Part shown: positions 57,025-64,000 of the stretch, piece after piece | Numbering within the stretch: position 1 is the first letter of the stretch | Layout of the letters: every line of letters begins with the position of its first letter | Program-made: the position numbers and the translations under genes | Notes under the pieces: generated by a model | What the model saw: only the letters and a program-made list of their open reading frames with translations | What the model was told of the DNA's origin: nothing | Database searches by the model: none | Origin: Heloderma charlesbogerti | Taxonomy: Eukaryota > Chordata > Lepidosauria > Squamata > Helodermatidae | Direction: 5' to 3' | NCBI GenBank assembly: GCA_026122225.1 | Contig: JANEZZ010002359.1 | Location: forward strand, 62,001-126,000 | DNA length: 64,000 bases

Positions 57025-57309
57025 GCAAGCTCAATAGCTCTCATCCTTCTCCTAGTTGTACTGTTTGTTTTGCTGCAGCCAAAGCTGAAGTCCTTTCATC
57101 ACAGCAGGTGAGTTTGTGGGGATGACCTCCAACTGGAGGGCAGATGTTTGCTTACAGGGGATCTGACACGTCCCTTGCTTATTCTGCTGTTCTACATCCA
57201 TACTTTCTTCTCCTGTTCCATCCTAACTTTCTCTTCCTGTCTCTGAAGCTTGGCTCTTGTGGAACTCTTCTCTAAATTAGATTCTGTTAGGTGAAGTATC
57301 CATTTACAT
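57025..57309 (+). repeat. inverted duplicate of SUSD6 transmembrane exon and intron
   Basis: A copy, in opposite orientation, of 54484-54767. By eye the arms differ at about a dozen positions over about 285 bp (roughly 96 percent identity). On the plus strand bases 57025-57107 reproduce the last 83 nt of the transmembrane exon, from the ASS residues through FHHS, with an intact GTGAGT donor next to it, followed by about 200 bp of intron. The original acceptor and the start of the exon are missing, and the copy is antisense to the gene, so it is not an alternative exon. Confidence 0.93.
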
Positions 57310-57937
57310 CAAGAGAGCAACAGGTGATAGGAAGACATGCCAAGAAAGAAAAGGAGGACAAGATACAACACAAAATAGTCTTAGCCTATATACTAAACGA
57401 ACTGACCATGGATGCAAGTCTGAGCTGCCAACCAATTTTATATGCTGCCATTCAAAGTAAAAGGCCATTAAATCACCAGACATCCACTCTCTAAAACAAG
57501 CATTAACATTCAGCATTAATTCATCTATGCATCACCTCATCTCTCTTCACTGAAGAGAGCTGAGACAATTCTATTAGAGCCCAATCAGGACTGTATTTTA
57601 TTGATACAGAAACAATTAACCAACCAACCATGACTGTGACCGTTCATAAATCTAGCCACCTCTATCTCTTTGCCCTAATCTTTGCCACTCAGCCTCAACT
57701 ATTCCATTCATGGAGCCACAAGCAAGGAAGGTCAATGAAATGCACTATTTAACCACATATTGGCATGTATTAGCTCTATCCCTACAGAAGCACTAACATA
57801 CTGCACCACTGGCAACTTTTAGAAAGTTACATTTGGGACCCAAATAACTGGCTTCAGCCACATCTGTGGAATAAAGATCCATTAATAGTTTAACTACACA
57901 CTATAAGAGTATGATCTTGCATTTTCCCTAAAGACAG

Positions 57938-58145
57938 AAGGAGCTTGTGGGGAAGAGGACCAGCTGCACCAGGTGGACCCTGAGCCTGCTTCTGCCCCTG
58001 CCAAACAGGTTCTTAAGGCGGGGCTGCCAGAGGCTGCCAGGGAAGGAGCTTGTGAGGAAGAGAACCAGGTGGACCCTGAGCCTGTTTCTGCCCCTGCCAA
58101 ACAGGTACTTCAGGTGGGGCTGCCAGAGGCAGCGCCTCAGCATGT
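57938..58145 (+). repeat. tandem ~105-bp units upstream of the L2-like LINE
   Basis: Two head-to-tail copies beginning GAGCTTGTG at 57941 and 58046 (period 105 bp). Each contains a GTGGACCCTGAGCCTG and CTGCCCCTGCCAAACAGGT core followed by GGGGCTGCCAGAGGC. One plus-strand frame stays open through both (PEPASAPAKQVLKAGLPEAA, then a similar second unit), because 105 is a multiple of three. They lie 250-450 bp ahead of the first LINE coding sequence, so they may be 5' UTR monomers or a remnant of an upstream ORF. Confidence 0.75.
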
Positions 58146-58389
58146 GCCTCAGCATTGTGCCAGCACTTAGTGTGGCACTTGGAGCTGCATGGAGGAGCAT
58201 ATGAAGTCCCACCCACCGCCTCTCCAGAGACACCAGCAACCGGTTACTAGAAGCAAATAGCAGCAGCAGAGGGCAGCAGCTGAGGGCAGCCGCTTTAAAG
58301 ACCAGGAAGAAAGGGGCAAATGCAGATCTTATCTGCTCCTTCTTAGCTGCTGCTCTCCGTTATATTCTTTTATACTGTTTTATATTTTA

Positions 58390-61300
58390 CATCTTAACAT
58401 TTTAATATGTGCCTGGGAAGTCCATTGAGCAACTCAGGGGGTTGGGGAGGTGCCACCATAACTGTGGTCACGGGCAGGGGGAGGTATGGCGTTGGGGGAT
58501 TAACAGGCCCACTGAGGAGGAGAGGGGCTAGACACCTTCTGGCTATCTCCTCTTCTGGTTCTTCCTCCAACCTGATGGTTCCTGGCGGCCTTACCAGCTT
58601 GCCCTCAGGTCTGGTGGTGCTGCTGCTGCATGCCAGGTCGGTCCAAAATAAAATCTCCCTCATCCATGATTTGATTGTGGATGAGGGGGCTGACCTGGTA
58701 TGTATTACTGAGACCTGGGTGGGGGAACTGGGAGGGGTTACTTTCTCCCAGCTGCACCCTCCTGGGTACTCAGTGCAGCACCAACACCGACTTGAGGGTC
58801 AGGGAGGGGGGTTGCCGTGGTCTATAGGAATTCAATCCCTCTCTCTAGGCTTCCTGCTCATTCGAGTTCAGATCTTGAGTGCTTGTACCTTGTGTTGGGT
58901 ACCCAGGACAGATTAGGGATTCTGTTGGTATACCGCCCACCCCGCTGCCCATCAGACTCCCTGCCTGAGCTGATGGAGGTGGTCTCGGACTTGGTGTTAA
59001 GGACCCCTAGGATGATGGTCCTGGGGGATCTGAACTTCCATGCCGAGGCCACTGTATCCGGGGCGGCTCAGGACTTTGTGGCCGCCATGACAACATGGGG
59101 CTGCTCCAACATGTCATCCGCCCAACGCATGTAAAAGGACACATGCTTGATCTGGTTTTCTTGACTGGGCAGGTGGATGGTGATCTGAAAATGGAGGAAT
59201 TCACATCTGTCCCTTTATTGTGGTTAGATCACTTCCTATTGCGGTTTAGACTCTTGGCAGCCTTCACCCTCTGCAAGGGTGGGGGACCTATTAAAATGGT
59301 CTGCCCCCAGAGGCTAATGGATTCCAGAGGGGTCTGGGGGATTTTCCTGCTGGTGTGGCTGGTGCTCCTGTCGAAGCCCAGGTCGCTCTGTGGAATGCAG
59401 AGATGACTTGGGAGGTTGACATGATCGCGCCCAAGCGCCCTCTCCCCCTGAGCAGAGCCCAGCCAGCTCCTTGGTATATACCTGAGCTGAGGGCAATGAA
59501 GCAAGAGGGGAGATGGCTACAACGCAGGTGGAGGAAAACTCGTGCAGAGTCTGACTGAACACAGGTTAGGGCTCATTATCAAGCCTACTCTGTGGTGGTG
59601 AGGGTGGCAAGGAGACAGTTCTTTTCCACCAGCATTGCATCTTCTCAGTGTCATCCAGCGGAGCTTTTCTGAATGGTTCGCAGCCTGTTACATTCTGGCC
59701 AGGGAGAGAGACTGTGGAACTCTTGGTTACATGCTGTGACAAGTTTGCACAGCACTTTGAAGATAAAGTCGCTCAGATTCGCCATGAATTGGACACCACG
59801 ATTAATGCAGTTCCATTGGTAGAGGCGTTCAGAGCACCGTCTGGTCCAGTTTTATTGGATGAGTTTCAGTTATTGAGGCCTGAGGATGTGGACAAGGTGC
59901 TTGGCCAAGTCCGATTGACCACTTGTGTGCTTGACCCTTGCCCTTCATGGCTTATTAAATCAAACAAGGAGATGTCCAGTTGGGTCCAGGAGGTTGTAAA
60001 TTCCTCCTTGAGAGACGGAGTGGTGCCGGCCTCTTTAGAAGAGGTGGTAATCAGGCCACTCCTGAAAAAGCCTAACCTGGACACAGACGATGTTAACAAT
60101 TATAGGCCAGTGGCCAACATCCCTTTCCTGGGCAAGGTGCTTGACCAGGTGGTTGCAGGACAGCTCCAGGCACTCTTGAATGAAACGGATTATCTAGATC
60201 CATTTCAATTGGGCTTCAGGCCTGGTTTTGGAATGGAAACCGCCTTGGTCGCCCTGTAGGATGACCTCTGCCGGGAGAGGGACAGGGGGAGCGCAACCCT
60301 GTTGATTCTCCTGGACCTCTCAGCGGCTTTCGATACCATCAACCATGGTATCCTTCTGGATAGGTTGTCTGGGTTGGGAGCTGGAGGCACCGCACTGCAG
60401 TGGTCCTGCTCCTACTTGGATGGCTGATTCCAGAAGGTAGGGCTGGGGGATTATTGCTCTGTGCCATGGCAATTGTGCCATGGGGTTCCACAGGGCTCTA
60501 TTTTATCCCCCATGCTGTTTAACAAATACATGAAACTGCTGGGGGAAGTTATGCGGAGGTGTGGGCTGAGGTGCCATCAATATGCGGATGACACCCAGCT
60601 TTACCTCTCTTTCTCATCAAAACCAGGTGAGGCAGTGGCTGTTCTGAATCAGTGCCTGGGCACGGTAATGGACTGGATGAGGGCCAATAAACTGAAACTC
60701 AATCCAGACAAGACGGAGGTACTGTTAGTGGGTGGTTCGTCTGCGCGGCTAGGTTATATTCAACCTGTTCTGGAAGGGGTTGCACTCCCCCTAAAGGATC
60801 ACATTCATAGTTTGGGGGTGCTCTTGGATCCAGAACTGTCGCTTGAGGCAAAGGTGAACTCAGTGGCACGGAGCACTTTTTATCAGCTTAGGCTGGTATA
60901 CCAACTACGCTCTTATCTGGAAGAGCTAGCCTAGCTGCAGTTATCCAAGCTCTGATAACTTCTCATCTGTATTACTGCAATGCATCATATGTGGGCTTGC
61001 CTTTGAAAATGGTCCAGAAACTTCAGCTGGTCCAAAACAGGGCAGCAAGATTGTTAACAGGGACTGGCCAGTGAGCTCATATTACACCAGTACTTTTCCA
61101 GCTGCACTGGCTGCCAGTCCATTTCCGGGCCCGATTCAAAGTGCTGGTATTAGCACTCAAAGCCCTTAACGGCTTGGGGCCAGGTTATCTGAAGGATCAC
61201 CTCCTCCCATATGTGCCTGCCCAGACCTTAAGATCATCGTCAGCAGCCCTTCTCCATGAGCCCCTGCCAAAGAAAGTGAGGTGGGTGGCTACTAGGAGGA

Positions 61301-61650
61301 GGGCTTTTTCTGCTGTGGCACGCCGGCTGTGGAATGAGCTCCCTAGTGAGGTTCGCCTGGCACCTACACTGTATTCTTTCCGGTGCCAGGTGAAGACCTT
61401 ATTATTTTCCCAGGCATTTTAGCATTTTAGCTTTCTAGGCTTTTAGCTTTGCTGTTTTAAATCTGTATTTTAAATCTCTGCATTGCTGCTAGGTTTTATT
61501 CTGGTTGTATCGTTATACCGTGGTTTTTAATGTTTTATATATTTTTTATTGTTTTACTGTGTGCTTTTTGGTTTTAATTTTTGTGAACCACCCAGAGAGC
61601 TTCAGCTATTGGGTGGTATAGAAATGAATGAATGAATGAATGAATGAGCA
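58390..61650 (+). mobile_element. L2-like LINE, degenerate second copy
   Basis: Same family as the minus-strand copy at 33404-36450. Endonuclease sequence begins near 58630 (LLLHARSVQNKISLIHDLIV), with LVYRPPRCPSDSLPEL around 58920 and WLDHFLLRFRLLA near 59230. Reverse transcriptase runs from about 59700 to 60930, with YADD at 60581-60592. Several frame breaks (near 58810, 59130, 59330, 59560) and stops (for example at 60257-60259 and 60932-60934) disable it. The 3' end near 61560-61650 has GTGAACCACCCAGAGAGC, a GGGTGGTATAGAAATG segment and a (GAAT)n tail, as in the minus copy. Unlike that copy it retains upstream sequence, including the tandem units at 57938-58140. Confidence 0.87.
61622..61650 (+). 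repeat. (GAAT)n tail of the L2-like LINE
   Basis: ATGAATGAATGAATGAATGA at the 3' end of the 58.4-kb LINE; the minus copy has the equivalent at 33404-33440. Confidence 0.9.
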
Positions 61651-61839
61651 AACCCAACTTTCCCATACCAAGTTGTCTCAAAAGAAAGAAATAACAGAAA
61701 CTCTCATTATTGTCCTTGTACAATATGCCAGCCCAGGTAATCTGGGAGTGGGAGAAGAAAATAGATGGTGCTGCTCACAGAATATTCAAAACCATCTGTT
61801 ATAAATTACTGGAATGACAGCAGTGTTGGGCTATTGCAG

Positions 61840-62150
61840 CAGAAAATAACCAAGAGTCTTGCTGTACCTTAAAGACTAACATATTTATTATGGCATAAAT
61901 TTCTGTGGGGAATACAGCATGACTCAATCAGAATTCGAGAAGAGTTGTCCTGAGATGCGGTTATACATACCACCCCCCAACTTGTGTGTGTGTGTGTGTA
62001 TGTGTACACACACGCGCGCGCACACACATGCACAAAGCTCAGGACAACAACTCATGCATCTTATGAAGCAGGCTATAGTCCACAAGAGCCTATGTGATAA
62101 TAAATTAATTAATATTTAAGGTCCTACAAGTCTCTTTGTTGTTTTTGTTA
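61840..62150. mobile_element. fold-back element with GT/CA centre
   Basis: Inverted arms: AAGAGTCTTGCTGTACCTTA...TTATGGCATAAA at the left and TTTAAGGTCCTACAAGTCTCTTTG at the right, with AGTTGTCCTGAG/CTCAGGACAACAACT inner arms. The centre (61983-62034) is alternating purine-pyrimidine GT, then CA/CG. Confidence 0.75.
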
Positions 62151-64000
62151 TAGATTACTGAGTCCTCACTTCATTTTCCACATATGTAAAATATTAGCTG
62201 GAGGAATACAAGTTCAACAGCCTGACCCTTGAACAATATGTGGGCTTCATATTCTGCCTGCCCCTCCTCCCTCAAATCTTCATCTCTGTAGAAAATCAGG
62301 TGTCACCAGTATGCTAGCAAGTGGATTACGATTTCCCAGAGGGGTAAGTTCCAGAAGCAGCATCTGCTTAAGCTTGTCACTTGTAGCTGGTGTTGAAGAA
62401 GCTCAGGCTACTTTGTAGCCGAGTTCAAAGATGCATTTATGTATATGTGTATGTATACTTTCTGTGGACAGTATAAGTTTTAAATATATAAACAAGTTTA
62501 GTCCATGTTGCACCTTTAAAGGAGTGGGGGGAGGGGGTTCAACTGATTCATTTTCTTTTGAATTTCACAGAATTCACAATAAAGAAACAAGCACTGGTTG
62601 CTCCATTCTGGTTTTCTTTATCTTAAGTTATTATTGGGAAATTACTGTTTCCCTGCATTTTAAAGAGGAGTCTACTTTTAATAAAATGAATTGGATAAAT
62701 GAGATCACACTCAAGAAAAAGGATTTGTCTGTGTAATCATAGCTACACATTTATGTAATTAGATGCAAGCACTTACACAGTGTAAAATATGCCCAGTTAT
62801 TTCAGACTTTCCAAAAGCTTTTTAAATAAGAGACACCAAAAAGGGGAATAAAGACTAATTACAGTCTTGCACCAATGCAGTCACCAGCTGGTGATTCACA
62901 AGCAGCACAGAGCTGAATTATCTTAATTAACATGCAGCAACACTAGAAATATCATGTGCTTATTAACCCTCTGCTATGATCAACAAACCATGGCGGAAGC
63001 CTGCCAGTACCACCAGGAACATTCAGCAGCTTTCTATATTTCATAGCTTAAATACTAGCCCATGATTGTGTAAAGTAGTAACTATTTGTGTCTCATAAGC
63101 CCCCTTGGGAGGAGTGGAGAAAAAGATGGGTAGCCCACCCAAACCCCACAAATAGTTCTCTGTATGAAGACAAAATTATATTTTAACATTTTACAGATCT
63201 GTAGAAGCAATACTTATGAGCCCCATTTAGAAAAGGGAAATTTAAAATATGTCTCCAAAATACCGTGTTTGCTTGGGTTGTCAAACCTTCAAAAACCCAC
63301 ATATACCAAAGCTTTCCATACATTTCACAGGATAAATGCTGTACTTTTGTTTTCAGGACACTACACATATCTACTCATATTCTAATATTTTATTTTATTT
63401 CTAATGAAATAAAAAAACAAGTGTAACATGGATATTATATAGGAAAAGACAACCCATTCACAGGATTACTGTTAACTGAACACAGTAAAATTCAACATAT
63501 TTACACCTTACTACCAACCCGAAATTATTACTACTGGGATCTGTTGGCTTTTCAAGTACTTTGTCATAATACATTATGTCCACTTCTTCTTGGACATTTA
63601 AAAGTTTACATACCTAGAAGTCAAACAGAAGCAGAGAAGCTGCTAACAGAATTAGAGCTATAGTTCAAAAAAGCTAAAATGCTGATAAAGCCAGGAAAGA
63701 TGCATGCAACTGAAATGCAGAGGTTTTAATGGCAGCAACTCCCCCACGTTAAGAGGGAAGCCCGTGTTCTGTTTAAAACCAGTTTGCCTCTTTGGCAGTA
63801 GGAAAAGATCCTTTAAAAGCTTCAGAAAACACTGGTATGCGAATCTGGATTAACATTATGGCACCATATTAAATATTACGAAAAGGCTATGGGCCTCCAC
63901 AAAATTGAGCATTACAGAAAGATGGCTCTGTCTTAATGCTGGGTCATTATGAACACATACATTTGGGGTTATTATATGTGACTCTCTAATATGGGTTTCT
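62151..64000. other. probable SUSD6 upstream intron, nothing recognised
   Basis: AT-rich sequence. I looked on the minus strand for a signal-peptide exon ending in a donor with one trailing codon base and did not find a convincing one. Confidence 0.4.

Noticed and set aside
57025..57107. Alternative SUSD6 transmembrane exon
   Set aside because: It is antisense to the gene and lacks an acceptor and the first part of the exon, so it can only be an inverted duplicate.
57928..58239. 103-codon minus-strand frame across the 105-bp units
   Set aside because: Low-complexity antisense of the tandem units; the plus frame agrees better with LINE orientation, and neither is shown to be coding.

Overview
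This is a nuclear window from a vertebrate, almost certainly a squamate reptile (lizard or snake). The evidence is the combination of BovB (RTE) retrotransposons, a Sauria-type SINE with a BovB-like 3' end, CR1 and L2-like LINE fragments, tRNA-derived SINEs and many fold-back MITEs. There are no bacterial operons, CRISPR arrays or convincing structural RNA genes. I cannot name the species.

One protein-coding gene is recognisable: the 3' part of SUSD6 (sushi domain-containing protein 6, also KIAA0247/DRAGO), on the minus strand. Four coding exons can be placed with splice sites and matching phases: the sushi exon (56287-56484), the transmembrane exon (54685-54823), the main cytoplasmic exon with an LPxY motif (48077-48504) and a 26-base terminal exon ending at a TGA (47180-47205). 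Together they encode 263 residues. The signal-peptide exon and promoter are not seen and probably lie beyond base 64000. A long 3' UTR probably runs to about 40715, where an ATTAAA signal is followed by a GT-rich tract.

Layout. 1-33.4 kb: gene-poor and repeat-dense, with nested MITEs, LINE 3' ends, a tandem palindrome array (3134-3448), two candidate solo LTRs, a truncated BovB, a degenerate L2-like LINE with its 5' region (about 22985-26560) and a Sauria SINE with a clear 13-bp target-site duplication. 33.4-36.5 kb: a fairly intact L2-like LINE on the minus strand. 36.5-40.7 kb: mostly unassigned. 40.7-57 kb: SUSD6, with a minus-strand BovB in one intron and repeats in the 3' UTR. 57.9-61.65 kb: a second, decayed plus-strand copy of the same L2-like LINE, preceded by tandem ~105-bp units. 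61.7-64 kb: probably upstream intron of SUSD6.

The most notable observation is an inverted duplication of about 285 bp (54484-54767 against 57025-57309). It copies the 3' half of the SUSD6 transmembrane exon, its 5' splice site and adjoining intron into the upstream intron in opposite orientation. In the pre-mRNA the two arms could form a long duplex that encloses the sushi exon and buries a required splice site. I found no evidence for an unknown multi-gene system; the other interesting material is transposon biology.
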